A stretch of 37,982 bases of DNA, from the NCBI GenBank assembly GCA_025056735.1, contig JANWVR010000044.1, positions 1 to 37,982 of the forward strand, given 5' to 3'. This document shows positions 8,099-17,340 of the stretch, piece after piece; within the stretch, counting starts at the first letter, position 1; every line of letters begins with the position of its first letter. Origin of the DNA: Saprospiraceae bacterium (GTDB lineage Bacteria; Bacteroidota; Bacteroidia; Chitinophagales; Saprospiraceae). A model generated the notes under the pieces. The model saw nothing but the letters and a program-made list of their open reading frames with translations, searched no databases and had not been told where the DNA came from. The translations under genes were made by a program, and so were the position numbers.

Positions 8099-10057
8099 TT
8101 ACCAGACTTCAAACTCGGTGCGCCGGTTTTGGGCGCGGCCTTCGGGCGTGTCGTTGGGTTGGATGGGCTTGCTTTCACCGAAGCCGCGGTAGCGCAAGCG
8201 TTCGGGCGCAATGCCTTTGCCGACCAAATAGTCGTACACGGCCTTAGCGCGGCGTTCGGAGAGGGTCTGGTTGCTGGCGTCGTCGCCGACGTTGTCGGTG
8301 TGGCCATTGATCTGGATGCGCAGGCGTGGGTTTTCCTTGAGCAGGGCCGCCAATTGGTCGAGCTCGACGGCAGAGGCGGGCTTGAGTTCGGCAGAGCCGG
8401 TTTCAAAGAAGACGTTGCGCAACACTATGGGTTGGGCAGGGGGCGGTGTTGGAGCGGCTTCGTCCGCAGGCGTTAGCGGCTGTAGGGCAATGCGCAACAG
8501 GAAGGGCTGGTCGAAAGAGGCCGTTTGGGCCAAATTGAAGTGCTCGGAGTGGAAGAGATAGTTTTCCTTCGAGACGTTTAGGGCGAAGTCTTTGCCGGCC
8601 TGCAGGCAGATGAGGAACGAGCCATCAGCCTGAGTATAGGCGGCAACGTACTCCTGGCCGGTGGTCAGGTCGGTGCACACCGCGCGCGCGATGAGCGGCT
8701 GCCCGGTAACGGCGTCGGTAACGATGGCTTTGACGTAAGTAACCGGTTTTGGCCGTGCATGGGCGGGCATATCGAACGAATAAATGTCTGCCCCGCCGGC
8801 GCCGCCGGGCAGTATAGCGGCATAGTAGGCCGTGGCGCCGTCTAAGCTGACGATGAGCGTACCTTCATGGCCTTTGGTGTTGATGGGGTAGCCCAGGTTT
8901 TGCGGCGTGCTCCAGGAGCCGTCCGGGTTTCGGCGGCTGAAGTAGAGGTCGTTGTTGCCCATGCCGGGCAGGCCGTCGGAGGTGAAGTAGAGCGTCTGGC
9001 CATCGGGATGCAGGAAGGGCGCCTGCTCGTCGCCGGGGGTATTGATGGGCGTGCCGAGGTTTTGCGGTTCGGTAAAGCGTCCATTGGGCAGCCGGGTGGT
9101 GAACCACAGGTCTTTGCCGCCCTGTCCGCCGGGGCGTTCGCTGCTGAAGAAGATGGTTTTGTTGTCGGGGCTGATGGCGGGCTGGGCGTCCCAGTGCGGC
9201 GAATTGACGGCGGCGCTGAAGGGCACGGGTTTCGTCCAGGCGCCGTCTTTAAGTTGGGACCAGTAGAGGTCGCAGCTGCCTTGCGAGCCGTCGTCGCGGC
9301 GGTTGCAGGCGGTGAAGACCAGCCAGCGTCCGTCGGCGTTGATGGCTTGCGCGCCTTCGTTTTGCCGGCTGTTGACGTTGTTCAGGTATTCGGCGCGCCC
9401 CCAGCTGCCGTCGGGTTGGCGCACGCTTTTATAGAAGTTTTCGTCGTAGCCGTCGCGGCGGGTGAAAATCATAGTATTGCCGTCGGCGGTCAACGCGGGC
9501 AGGTACTCGTCGGTGGGCGTATTGATAGTGGGCCCCACCGAACGCGGTGCAAAAGGCACGGGATTTCGGACGGCCTCGGCGGCAAATCGGCTGTTTTCGG
9601 CCAACCGACGCGCCTGGTAAAGCCGGCGCGCATCTTTGACGCCCGCTTGCAAGAACATTTCAATGTAAGCGCTGGCCTCATCGAAACGGTCTAAATTCCA
9701 CTTGCACAGCGCCATGTTAAACGATGCCGAAGGGTGATACGTGGGGTTCAGCTGCAATACCTTCGCGTAGCCGCGCGAGGCAGTTTCCCACTGTTCCTGG
9801 TCGAAGTGCACTTCGGCCCACAGCATGTACGCATCAATCAGGGTGGAGTCTTCGCGAAGGGCGTCCTCCAGAAAGCGCAAGCCGCGAAAGGCATTGCCCT
9901 CGCGCAGATAACGGCGACCTTCTAAGTACGCCGCTCGCGCCTTAGGCGACGTGCTCTCCACAGTGGTGTATTTTTGAGAAAAAAGCGGCCATGCCAGCCC
10001 CAGAAATCCGGCCAGCAGTAAGAAGTGTTTTTTGATGAAAAAAGATAAAACAAACAT
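8099..10057 (-). CDS. PD40 beta-propeller/OmpA-family outer membrane protein
   Basis: A 652-residue envelope protein. ATG 10057 begins a good signal peptide (MFVLSFFIKKHFLLLAGFLG, cleavage near FSQ); the upstream extension is unlikely. Domains in order are TPR-like helices (about 30-150), a propeller of PD40/WD40-like blades (about 165-440, with repeated DGxTxxFTSD-type motifs such as PDNKTIFFSSERPGG and PDGQTLYFTSDGLPG), a carboxypeptidase-regulatory-like beta domain (about 445-540), and a C-terminal OmpA peptidoglycan-binding domain (about 555-652). The last contains NGHTDNVGD at 584-592 and QNRRTEF at 643-649, with the Asp and Arg that bind peptidoglycan. The architecture matches PorE-like and other anchoring proteins of Bacteroidota, including type IX secretion components. 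The exact role is not determined. Confidence 0.87.
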   Translation of the reverse strand: MFVLSFFIKKHFLLLAGFLGLAWPLFSQKYTTVESTSPKARAAYLEGRRYLREGNAFRGLRFLEDALREDSTLIDAYMLWAEVHFDQEQWETASRGYAKVLQLNPTYHPSASFNMALCKWNLDRFDEASAYIEMFLQAGVKDARRLYQARRLAENSRFAAEAVRNPVPFAPRSVGPTINTPTDEYLPALTADGNTMIFTRRDGYDENFYKSVRQPDGSWGRAEYLNNVNSRQNEGAQAINADGRWLVFTACNRRDDGSQGSCDLYWSQLKDGAWTKPVPFSAAVNSPHWDAQPAISPDNKTIFFSSERPGGQGGKDLWFTTRLPNGRFTEPQNLGTPINTPGDEQAPFLHPDGQTLYFTSDGLPGMGNNDLYFSRRNPDGSWSTPQNLGYPINTKGHEGTLIVSLDGATAYYAAILPGGAGGADIYSFDMPAHARPKPVTYVKAIVTDAVTGQPLIARAVCTDLTTGQEYVAAYTQADGSFLICLQAGKDFALNVSKENYLFHSEHFNLAQTASFDQPFLLRIALQPLTPADEAAPTPPPAQPIVLRNVFFETGSAELKPASAVELDQLAALLKENPRLRIQINGHTDNVGDDASNQTLSERRAKAVYDYLVGKGIAPERLRYRGFGESKPIQPNDTPEGRAQNRRTEFEVW

Positions 10058-10167
10058 CGTTGAAGCGGGGAGAAAAAAGATGGAATTGCCCCAAAAACGC
10101 CAAACCAGCCCGCGTGTTTTGCGAGCGGGCAACGATTGGCTGTAGAAAGGCGTTAGGTAAATGCGCC

Positions 10168-10338
10168 ATGAAACGATTTTTCCTGTTTTTTACCGTCAGT
10201 TTCTGCCTGCACGCTGCGCTTTCGGCGCAGCCGAGCGTAGGCCTTTCCTCAGGCGAGCACTGGGCCAATCGGGCGTGGCGCAGCCGTTTAAGCGCCGCAG
10301 GCGTCAATGTGGGGCTGACATATGCGCTGAAGCCGTGA
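10168..10338 (+). CDS. Small predicted secreted protein or remnant of a larger one
   Basis: A 56-residue frame starting at ATG 10168 opens with a convincing signal peptide (MKRFFLFFTVSFCLHAALSAQ). It continues for only 35 residues (PSVGLSSGEHWANRAWRS and so on) to a stop at 10336-10338. It is transcribed away from the OmpA-family gene and ends 12 bp before the Nudix stop. The signal peptide suggests a real translation start. The short mature part could be a genuine small exported peptide or the 5' stump of a truncated outer membrane protein. No family is recognised. Confidence 0.45.
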   Translation: MKRFFLFFTVSFCLHAALSAQPSVGLSSGEHWANRAWRSRLSAAGVNVGLTYALKP

Positions 10339-10350
10339 GATCGGATTTCG

Positions 10351-10938
10351 TCAGGCGAGGTTTGCAGGAGGATTGTCCTCTTGAGGGCATCCTTTTTCCG
10401 CCAACCACCGCCACAGTGCTGCGGCGTGAATGGCCTGAGCCATGCCTTCGTGGCGGAGTGCGTGCAGCAGCTCGTTACGCGTGAGCAAACAGACGCGGAG
10501 GTCTTCAGTGGGCTCTGAGTCAGGCGGTTGCAAGGGTTCTACGTCTGTGGCCAAAAAGAGGTGGCACCAGTTGGTGTGTGTACCTGGGTTGGCGCAGGCG
10601 CGGAAGTAGAACTGCCATTGTCCGCCGCCAAAGCCCGTTTCTTCGAGCAGTTCGCGTTGGGCGTTTTCCAGCAAGGACACCCCCTCATCGGCTACGCCAG
10701 CGGGTAGTTCGTAGTGCACTTGCCGGAGGCCATGCCGGTACTGGCGGATGAGCACGAAGCGCTCGTCGCGTGTTACGGCCAACACAGAAACCCAGTCCGG
10801 GTACTCAAAAACGAAATAGTTCGGGATGCGCGCGCCCGTAGGCAAGAGGACGCTGTCCTCCCGCAGGCACATGTAGGGCCGACACTCATAGACATATCGG
10901 CTGCTCTCGATGAGCCAGGGCTGTGGGTCAGACGACAT
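10351..10938 (-). CDS. Nudix hydrolase (ADP-ribose pyrophosphatase-like)
   Basis: A 195-residue Nudix protein that would cleave a nucleoside diphosphate linked to another moiety, ADP-ribose being the usual substrate of this subgroup. The Nudix box is GVADEGV...AQRELLEETGF (around residues 97-119). The catalytic REUxEExG part is intact, but the first glutamate of the G-x5-E pattern is Val. The strand preceding it (VLIRQYRHGLRQVHYELPAG) is typical of ADP-sugar pyrophosphatases. ATG 10938 was chosen because the fold begins soon after; the frame is open to 11022. It lies 162 bp downstream of mazG on the same strand. Specificity cannot be fixed from sequence. Confidence 0.82.
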   Translation of the reverse strand: MSSDPQPWLIESSRYVYECRPYMCLREDSVLLPTGARIPNYFVFEYPDWVSVLAVTRDERFVLIRQYRHGLRQVHYELPAGVADEGVSLLENAQRELLEETGFGGGQWQFYFRACANPGTHTNWCHLFLATDVEPLQPPDSEPTEDLRVCLLTRNELLHALRHEGMAQAIHAAALWRWLAEKGCPQEDNPPANLA

Positions 10939-11100
10939 AGAGAATGGACAGTAGTGATGGAATGCGTTCGGCAGTAGTGCTGCGAGAGCGCCCTTGAAGG
11001 AAGCAGCGCTCAGATTGCCCAAATCAGAAAATCGGTTTATCCTCGCCTGCTGTACGGCGAATAAGATGGACGGGCAGGTTGCAAGAGAGTGTTGTCCGTC

Positions 11101-11934
11101 TCACTCTCCGAGCGGGCGAGCAGGAGCGTTGCCGTCATCGGGTGCTGCGGAGCGTTTTTTCTCTGTCCGTTTCGCTTCGTCCCACAATGCGTCCATTTCG
11201 GCCGGCGTCATTTCGGCTAAAGGACGAGGAGCATGGGCTTCAATATACTCGAAGCGATATTTAAACTTTCGGTTGGCGCGTTCCAGAGCGGCTTCGGGTT
11301 CGATGCCAATGAAGCGAGCGAAGTTGACTAAGGTGAAGAGCACATCGCCCAGTTCGTCCTCCGTTTCGCTAGGCGGAGCGTTGTTCTGGATGTTGTACTG
11401 CAATTCGGCAAGTTCTTCCTGGATTTTTTCCCAGGCCTGTTCGGTGTTGTCCCATTCGAAGCCGATCTGGCTGACTTTTTCCTGCATTCGGAAGGCTTTG
11501 ACCATGGCGGGCAGACTATTGGGCACACCAGACAGCAGCGATCGTTTGCCTTCGCGGAGTTTGAGTTGTTCCCAGTTGCGCTTGACCTCCTCGTCATCGG
11601 CCACCTGCACGTCGCCGTAGATGTGCGGGTGGCGGGCTATGAGTTTATCACACAGGGCATGGAGGGCATCGGCAATATCAAAAGCGCCCTGCTCAGAGGC
11701 AATTTTGGCGTAGAAAACCATGTGTAGCATAAGGTCGCCGATTTCTTCGCGCACGCCGTTGAGGTCGTTGCTCAGGATGGCATCGGCCAGTTCGTAGGTC
11801 TCCTCGATGGTCAGGTGTCGGAGCGATTGGAGCGTTTGTTTGCGGTCCCAGGGGCATTTTTCGCGCAATTCATCCATGATTTGGAGCAAGCGACCGAAGG
11901 CCTGGAGCTTTTCCTCGTAGGAAGCGTTGGGCAT
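11101..11934 (-). CDS. mazG: Nucleoside triphosphate pyrophosphohydrolase MazG
   Basis: A 277-residue all-alpha NTP pyrophosphatase that hydrolyses (d)NTPs to monophosphates and helps clear abnormal nucleotides. CPWDRKQTLQSLRHLTIEETYEL (28-50) is the MazG signature, followed by EEIGDLMLHMVFYAKIA (61-77) with the metal-binding Glu and Asp. A second MazG repeat (AWEKIQEELAELQ...EDELGDVLFTLVNFARF) occupies residues about 165-215. The last 35 residues are a charged, proline-rich tail. The ATG at 11934 gives the expected N-terminus, and a TACCTTTG promoter element lies 30 bp upstream. Two tandem domains and about 270 residues are normal for the family. Confidence 0.93.
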   Translation of the reverse strand: MPNASYEEKLQAFGRLLQIMDELREKCPWDRKQTLQSLRHLTIEETYELADAILSNDLNGVREEIGDLMLHMVFYAKIASEQGAFDIADALHALCDKLIARHPHIYGDVQVADDEEVKRNWEQLKLREGKRSLLSGVPNSLPAMVKAFRMQEKVSQIGFEWDNTEQAWEKIQEELAELQYNIQNNAPPSETEDELGDVLFTLVNFARFIGIEPEAALERANRKFKYRFEYIEAHAPRPLAEMTPAEMDALWDEAKRTEKKRSAAPDDGNAPARPLGE

Positions 11935-11964
11935 GGCGATAAAAATTTAAGCTGAGTTTTGCCA

Positions 11965-11972
11965 CAAAGGTA
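11965..11972 (-). promoter_or_regulatory. -7 element upstream of mazG
   Basis: TACCTTTG on the minus strand matches the Bacteroidota -7 consensus TAnnTTTG, 30 bases before the mazG ATG. No convincing -33 TTTG element lies at the expected distance. Confidence 0.55.
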
Positions 11973-12087
11973 GCGCTGCCGGCGAGCAGTTGACATTAAG
12001 TAAAAAGAATGCGCCGCATTGAGGGAAAGTTGCCACTTTTGCCAGCGTAATCCAATGGTCTTTTATCCTGTAAAAACGATAACGCAC

Positions 12088-12879
12088 ATGCGCCATCTGA
12101 CTCTTCTGGCCCTTCTGGCAGGGCTATGCGCTCCGGTGTTGGGGCAGCAATACACCTTCAAACATTCGTCGCTGCCATGTCTGGACAAGACGTTTACCAT
12201 TGTGGCGCACGTTTTTCCGGATAGTTTGAACGGCGCTTATCATATATCCGAAGCCCAAGTGCGGCAGGCGGTAGCCAGTGCCAATTCGTTTTTTGCACCG
12301 ATTTGCGCGCGGTTTGAAATCTGCGAATTTCGCTACCATGAAAACTGGCAGTACGACACGTTGCGTTCTACGGCGGCGCAAATAGCTGAGATTACGACGA
12401 AGTACAACGTGGAGCGCCGTATTAATATGTATTTAGTGGATTCCTTCGTCAATCCGTACGCCCGGTGTGGGTTAGCTACCTTAAACGGCATCAACGACCC
12501 GGTTTCCTCCTACATTTTGTTGCGCAAAAGCTGCCTCAATGCGCGGGCAATAGCGCATGAGCTGGGGCACTTTTTCAACCTGAAGCACACGTTTGAAGGC
12601 AACGGCGCCGAATTGGTGGATGGCTCGAATTGCACAGTCGCGGGCGACGGCATCTGTGACACTCCGGCAGATCCTTATGTGCCGGGCGAACCGTTTGAGT
12701 TTTACATCACGGGTCAGTGCCGGTTCATCAACGGCAAGCGCGACGCCAAAGGGGACTACTACAACCCGGACGTGGGCAACATCATGTCGTATTATCCGTG
12801 CGACACCTGCGGCTTCACCTGGGGTCAACTAAACGCCATGGCCGAGGCATACCTGTCGTCGGCTATCAAGTTTTGGTAG
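12088..12879 (+). CDS. Secreted M43 (pappalysin-like) zinc metalloprotease
   Basis: A 263-residue exported metalloprotease, the second M43-type enzyme in the window. ATG 12088 begins a clear signal peptide (MRHLTLLALLAGLCAPVLGQ, residues 1-20); the frame upstream has no export signal. Zinc-binding HELGHFFNLKH is at 157-167 and the Met-turn NIMSYY at 231-236, with the family's CDTPADP segment at 190-196. Paired cysteines suggest disulfides. Unlike the lipoprotein at 342-1580 it ends shortly after the Met-turn helix, so it is a bare catalytic domain. It has neither a lipobox nor a type IX sorting domain, and is probably periplasmic or released. It is transcribed divergently from mazG. Confidence 0.87.
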   Translation: MRHLTLLALLAGLCAPVLGQQYTFKHSSLPCLDKTFTIVAHVFPDSLNGAYHISEAQVRQAVASANSFFAPICARFEICEFRYHENWQYDTLRSTAAQIAEITTKYNVERRINMYLVDSFVNPYARCGLATLNGINDPVSSYILLRKSCLNARAIAHELGHFFNLKHTFEGNGAELVDGSNCTVAGDGICDTPADPYVPGEPFEFYITGQCRFINGKRDAKGDYYNPDVGNIMSYYPCDTCGFTWGQLNAMAEAYLSSAIKFW

Positions 12880-12915
12880 AAGTTAGAGGGCTGGCGGCGG
12901 GTCGGCGGCGAGTTT

Positions 12916-13500
12916 TTATTCGTCGTCGTCGTCGAGTTTCTGCGTGGTGTAGCCCTCGGCGTTTTCCATGGCTTCGCTGCTGATTTCCCATTCGTCGCCC
13001 GCCTCAGGGGAGCGGAGCGTATTGGGCAAGCGCACGCGGTCTCCGATAGGGCGGGTGGGTGCTGGGCGTTCGCTATCGTCTTCGAAGAGCGATTGAGCTT
13101 CGTCGCTACTGGGTATGGTGCGCTGGTTGGCGATGGTTTTGCCTTCCAGACTTTTGGTAGCATGCGGCACTAAACGAAGGCGATTTTTATCAATAAGTTT
13201 GCCTGTTACTGTACAGACGCCATAGGTCTTGTTTTGAATGCGTAAGAGGGCGTTTTTCAGGTCCTGGATGTGGCGCTGTTGGCGTTGGGCCATGCGTTGC
13301 AGCAGCTCTAAGTCGGCGTGGGCAGAGGAGTCATCGTACCAATCACCACCTTGCTGGTGGAAGCCCACCTCGTTCAGTTCATCAATCTGCTTTTGCGTGA
13401 AGGCGAGTTCTTCTTCAGCCTTGGCCAATTTCTCCATAATAAGGACACGGAACTCTTCTAATTCTTCGTCGCTGTATCGAACGATGGGCTCTTGTGCCAT
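12916..13500 (-). CDS. DksA/TraR-like protein lacking the zinc finger
   Basis: A 194-residue protein whose N-terminal two-helix coiled coil (about 10-90) and YGVCTVTGKLIDKNRLRLVPHAT segment (93-115) match the DksA/TraR family. That family binds the RNA polymerase secondary channel and modulates promoters. The canonical zinc finger has four cysteines; only Cys96 is present here, so zinc binding is lost, as in several Bacteroidota homologues. Beyond residue 120 comes a polar extension ending in an acidic tail (KLDDDDE). ATG 13500 is preferred over an upstream start at 13554 because a -7 element at 13552-13559 would place the transcript start inside the longer version. A role in transcription is inferred from the family. 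Confidence 0.78.
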   Translation of the reverse strand: MAQEPIVRYSDEELEEFRVLIMEKLAKAEEELAFTQKQIDELNEVGFHQQGGDWYDDSSAHADLELLQRMAQRQQRHIQDLKNALLRIQNKTYGVCTVTGKLIDKNRLRLVPHATKSLEGKTIANQRTIPSSDEAQSLFEDDSERPAPTRPIGDRVRLPNTLRSPEAGDEWEISSEAMENAEGYTTQKLDDDDE

Positions 13501-13551
13501 GATATCGGGTTCTTTTTGAAAAACGATCTGGATAATGTTTGTTTCGGCGGG

Positions 13552-13559
13552 CAAAAGTA
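13552..13559 (-). promoter_or_regulatory. -7 element upstream of the DksA-like gene
   Basis: TACTTTTG on the minus strand fits TAnnTTTG and lies 51 bases before the chosen ATG. It supports the shorter protein start. No -33 element is evident. Confidence 0.5.
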
Positions 13560-13778
13560 GGAGAAAAAGTGCGGTTGCGAGTATGGAATAATAAAATTAG
13601 CTTGAAGCGACCGGAGCGGCAGCGGTTTCCATGGGCCAAGCTAGGCCGGAGAAGTTGGTTTTAAGGATTGCCATTACCTTCGCCCTTGCGGCCTTTTGCC
13701 GGGTTAATGGGGGCCTACTGGTTGCCTTACGTGCGCGCGCCCTTATTTTTTGATGGTTGTTCTGCGTTTCTTTTTCCT

Positions 13779-14339
13779 ATGCCAGCTTACACTCATAGCG
13801 GCGATCATGTGCAGTTGCACGATTTGCTTTTCGTTTCTTTATTCAGCGAGGCTCAAGTGAGCGCTCGCGTACGCGAGTTGGGCGCGGCGCTTGCACAGCG
13901 TTATGGCGACAAGCAGCCGCTGTTCGTCAGCATCCTAAGCGGGGCATTCGTATTTGCCGCCGACCTTATTCGAGCCTTTCACGCGCCCTGTGAAATCAGC
14001 TTCGTCAAACTGACCTCATACAGCGGCATGCAGTCCACGGGCGCAGTGCAAACGGTCATGGGCATAGACGCCGCCTTAGAGGGCCGACATATCATTGTGA
14101 TAGAGGACATTGTGGACACCGGTCGCACCCTGCATTTCTTCTTGGAATACTTGCGCAGCCAGCAGCCCGCTAGCCTATGCACAGTGGCATTCCTGCGCAA
14201 GCCCTCGGCAGCCGTCTTTCCTGTAGAAGTGGACTATGTGGGCTTCGACATCCCCGACCGCTTCGTGGTAGGTTACGGCTTGGACTACAACGGCCTGGGG
14301 CGCAATCTACCCGGCGTGTACCAATCGGCGGAACCGTAG
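13779..14339 (+). CDS. hpt: Hypoxanthine phosphoribosyltransferase
   Basis: A 186-residue purine salvage enzyme that joins hypoxanthine (and often guanine) to PRPP. The PRPP-binding motif VIEDIVDTGRTL lies at about residues 107-118. ILSGAFVFAADLIR (about 52-65), KLTSYSGMQSTG (about 77-88) and the C-terminal VGYGLDYNGLGRNLPGVY are diagnostic of the Hpt branch. ATG 13779 gives the normal length; the frame is open upstream to 13668 but that extension is hydrophobic and unconserved. The FAD oxidoreductase begins 14 bp after the stop, so the two genes are probably co-transcribed. Confidence 0.93.
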   Translation: MPAYTHSGDHVQLHDLLFVSLFSEAQVSARVRELGAALAQRYGDKQPLFVSILSGAFVFAADLIRAFHAPCEISFVKLTSYSGMQSTGAVQTVMGIDAALEGRHIIVIEDIVDTGRTLHFFLEYLRSQQPASLCTVAFLRKPSAAVFPVEVDYVGFDIPDRFVVGYGLDYNGLGRNLPGVYQSAEP

Positions 14340-14353
14340 GCAGCAACAGACTT

Positions 14354-15490
14354 ATGGAAAGTCGGTACGATGCAATCGTCATTGGCGGCGGTATCTTCGG
14401 CTGCTATTCAGCGCTCTACTTAGCGAGCAAGGGCTGGCGCGTAGCCCTTTTGGAAAAGGAAGCACGCCTTTTTCAGAAAGCCTCTTTAGTCAATCAGGCG
14501 CGCTTGCACGGCGGCTACCACTACCCGCGTTCTGTGGCCACAGCCGTCATGAGCGATGCGCACAAGGAGCGCTTTACCGCAGAACACCGGCCCTTCATCC
14601 ACGCTTCCTTTGAAAAGTACTACGCTATTGACCGTTATGGGTCGTTCACCGATGCCAGCCAGTTTGAGCGCTTCTGCCAGTACCTGCGCATTCCGTGCGA
14701 ACGCATCGAAGCGCACCCGCTGTTCAACTTTGAGCGCTTAGAAGCCCTCTTTCGCACGGTAGAACACTCGTTCGACCCCGTCCTGCTGGCCGCCTGGTAT
14801 CGGCAGCGCATAGAGGCCGAACGCAACATCGCTCTGCTGTTGCAAACGCAGGTGGCCGCTGCCACCGCCGACGGCGATGAATGGAGAATACAGACGCAAA
14901 CAAACGACGGCGCCCCCGCCGGCCTGCTCCAGGCGCCCATCGTCATCAACGCCACCTACGCCGCTACCAATGCCGTCAATCGCCTCTTCGGCGTGCAACC
15001 CTTAGCCCTCACCCACGAAATCTCGGAAATCGCCTTTGCCGCATCGCCCCAACTGCGCAACATCGGCCTCACCGTCATGGACGGCCCTTTCGGCTCCATC
15101 ATGCCTTACGGCCTCAGCGGCCTGCTGTCCATCTCCTCCGTAGCCTACACCCACCACAGCATCTCCTACGACGACCTGCCTACCTTCGACTGCCAACAAC
15201 CCCACACCGACCCACGCTGCCAACCGCAGGCGCCAGGCATCTGTACCACCTGCCCGCGCCGACCACCCACCAACGCCCGCAAAATGATTGCGCAAATGCG
15301 TCAATACCTCGCCAACAACGTCCAATTACAATACCTCTTTTCCTATTTTACCATCAAAACCAAACTCAAAGCCAGCTACATTGACGACGGACGGCCTACC
15401 GAAATCGCGCTCCTGCGCACGCAACCGCGCTTCTATTGCCTCTTTGCCGGCAAGGTGAATTCGATCTATGAAATCGAAAAAATGCTGTAA
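14354..15490 (+). CDS. FAD-dependent oxidoreductase (DAO-like)
   Basis: A 378-residue flavoprotein. The Rossmann FAD-binding motif is immediate (IVIGGGIFGCYSALYLASKG, residues 8-27), followed by the acidic end of strand 2 (LLEKE). An NQARLHGGYHYPRS segment resembles the substrate/FAD region of D-amino-acid-oxidase-type enzymes, which oxidise amines or hydroxy acids. A late cysteine cluster (ICTTCPRR, about residues 297-304, plus a Cys a few residues upstream) is unusual for this fold and may bind metal. ATG 14354 lies 14 bp after hpt. The real substrate is unknown, and adjacency to hpt does not indicate one. Confidence 0.75.
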   Translation: MESRYDAIVIGGGIFGCYSALYLASKGWRVALLEKEARLFQKASLVNQARLHGGYHYPRSVATAVMSDAHKERFTAEHRPFIHASFEKYYAIDRYGSFTDASQFERFCQYLRIPCERIEAHPLFNFERLEALFRTVEHSFDPVLLAAWYRQRIEAERNIALLLQTQVAAATADGDEWRIQTQTNDGAPAGLLQAPIVINATYAATNAVNRLFGVQPLALTHEISEIAFAASPQLRNIGLTVMDGPFGSIMPYGLSGLLSISSVAYTHHSISYDDLPTFDCQQPHTDPRCQPQAPGICTTCPRRPPTNARKMIAQMRQYLANNVQLQYLFSYFTIKTKLKASYIDDGRPTEIALLRTQPRFYCLFAGKVNSIYEIEKML

Positions 15491-15495
15491 AACAC

Positions 15496-15540
15496 ATCCA
15501 GAAACTCCCGTAAAATGTATCCGGAAACTCCAGTTTCCGG
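15496..15540. repeat. Duplicated 13-mer ending in a perfect palindrome
   Basis: ATCCAGAAACTCC (15496-15508) recurs as ATCCGGAAACTCC (15519-15531) with one mismatch. The second copy forms a perfect inverted repeat, CCGGAAACT (15521-15529) and AGTTTCCGG (15532-15540) around CC. It lies just after the FAD oxidoreductase stop. There is no T-run, so it is not a standard terminator. Confidence 0.6.
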
Positions 15541-15840
15541 AAGCCGATGGTATCTCTCCTGGCAGGAGGCCCCGTCTTGACTGCGGGTGGATGTAATGCT
15601 CGTCAGGGCAGTAGATGTGTTTTTGGGCGGGCGCTTTTACCCTCTGCGTTCTCGGAGGTTAAAAAATTAAAAACTGCACAGGTCCGCAGAGAAATTGACC
15701 TGAGGCGACCTCATCAAGAGGGGGAATTGTGCGACTTTGCATTTCTGCATGACCTCAGCCGAGTCGCCGTTCTCAACTTTTCAGGGTTTTGCTAAAAGTT
15801 TGATTGCTTTGCGGTGCTTTTGCAGCAGGCGCCCGGGCCG

Positions 15841-15887
15841 AACAAGTTTGGCGGGCACTGGGCCAAACAAGTTTGGCCGTTACTGGG
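15841..15887. repeat. Tandem 22-mer with internal palindrome before antiporter gene
   Basis: AACAAGTTTGGC....ACTGGG occurs at 15841-15862 and again at 15866-15887 (period 25, differing only in the middle four bases). The junction forms a perfect palindrome, GGCCAAAC (15861-15868), AA, GTTTGGCC (15871-15878), ending 9 bases before the antiporter ATG. It could be an operator or an mRNA hairpin covering the ribosome binding region. Confidence 0.65.
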
Positions 15888-17117
<1,230 letters not shown>

Positions 17118-17340
17118 ACAGCATAGCTTACCTCAGAGACATATCGGCAAAACCTTGTATTTTCGCAGCAGGGTTCAGAGGATAGGGTAATTTCTGGCGG
17201 AAGGGATAGATGGTTTTGCAAAAGTGCTTGATAGCCGTTGTTTTTATTGCAGATATTTTATGCGATATTTAGAGACCATAATCCAATTACTTGCCCGTAT
17301 AATTGACAGAATAACATCACTAAAACAAGTTCTAAAGAAC

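Larger units (their letters stand above)
15491..15887. other. Intergenic stretch with repeats but no convincing gene
   Basis: About 400 bp separate the FAD oxidoreductase from the antiporter. They contain a palindrome at 15521-15540 and a tandem repeat at 15841-15887 (listed separately). An 82-codon open frame at 15547-15795 on the plus strand has no signal peptide, no family resemblance and mixed composition, so I do not call it a gene. Confidence 0.5.

Noticed and set aside
8867-9694. 275-codon open frame on the plus strand inside the PD40-OmpA gene
   Set aside because: A Gly/Ala/Val-rich composition shadow of repeated propeller blades in a G+C-rich gene; the minus-strand protein explains the region fully.
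15547-15795. 82-codon plus-strand frame between the FAD oxidoreductase and the antiporter
   Set aside because: No signal peptide, no promoter, no family resemblance; composition changes along its length.
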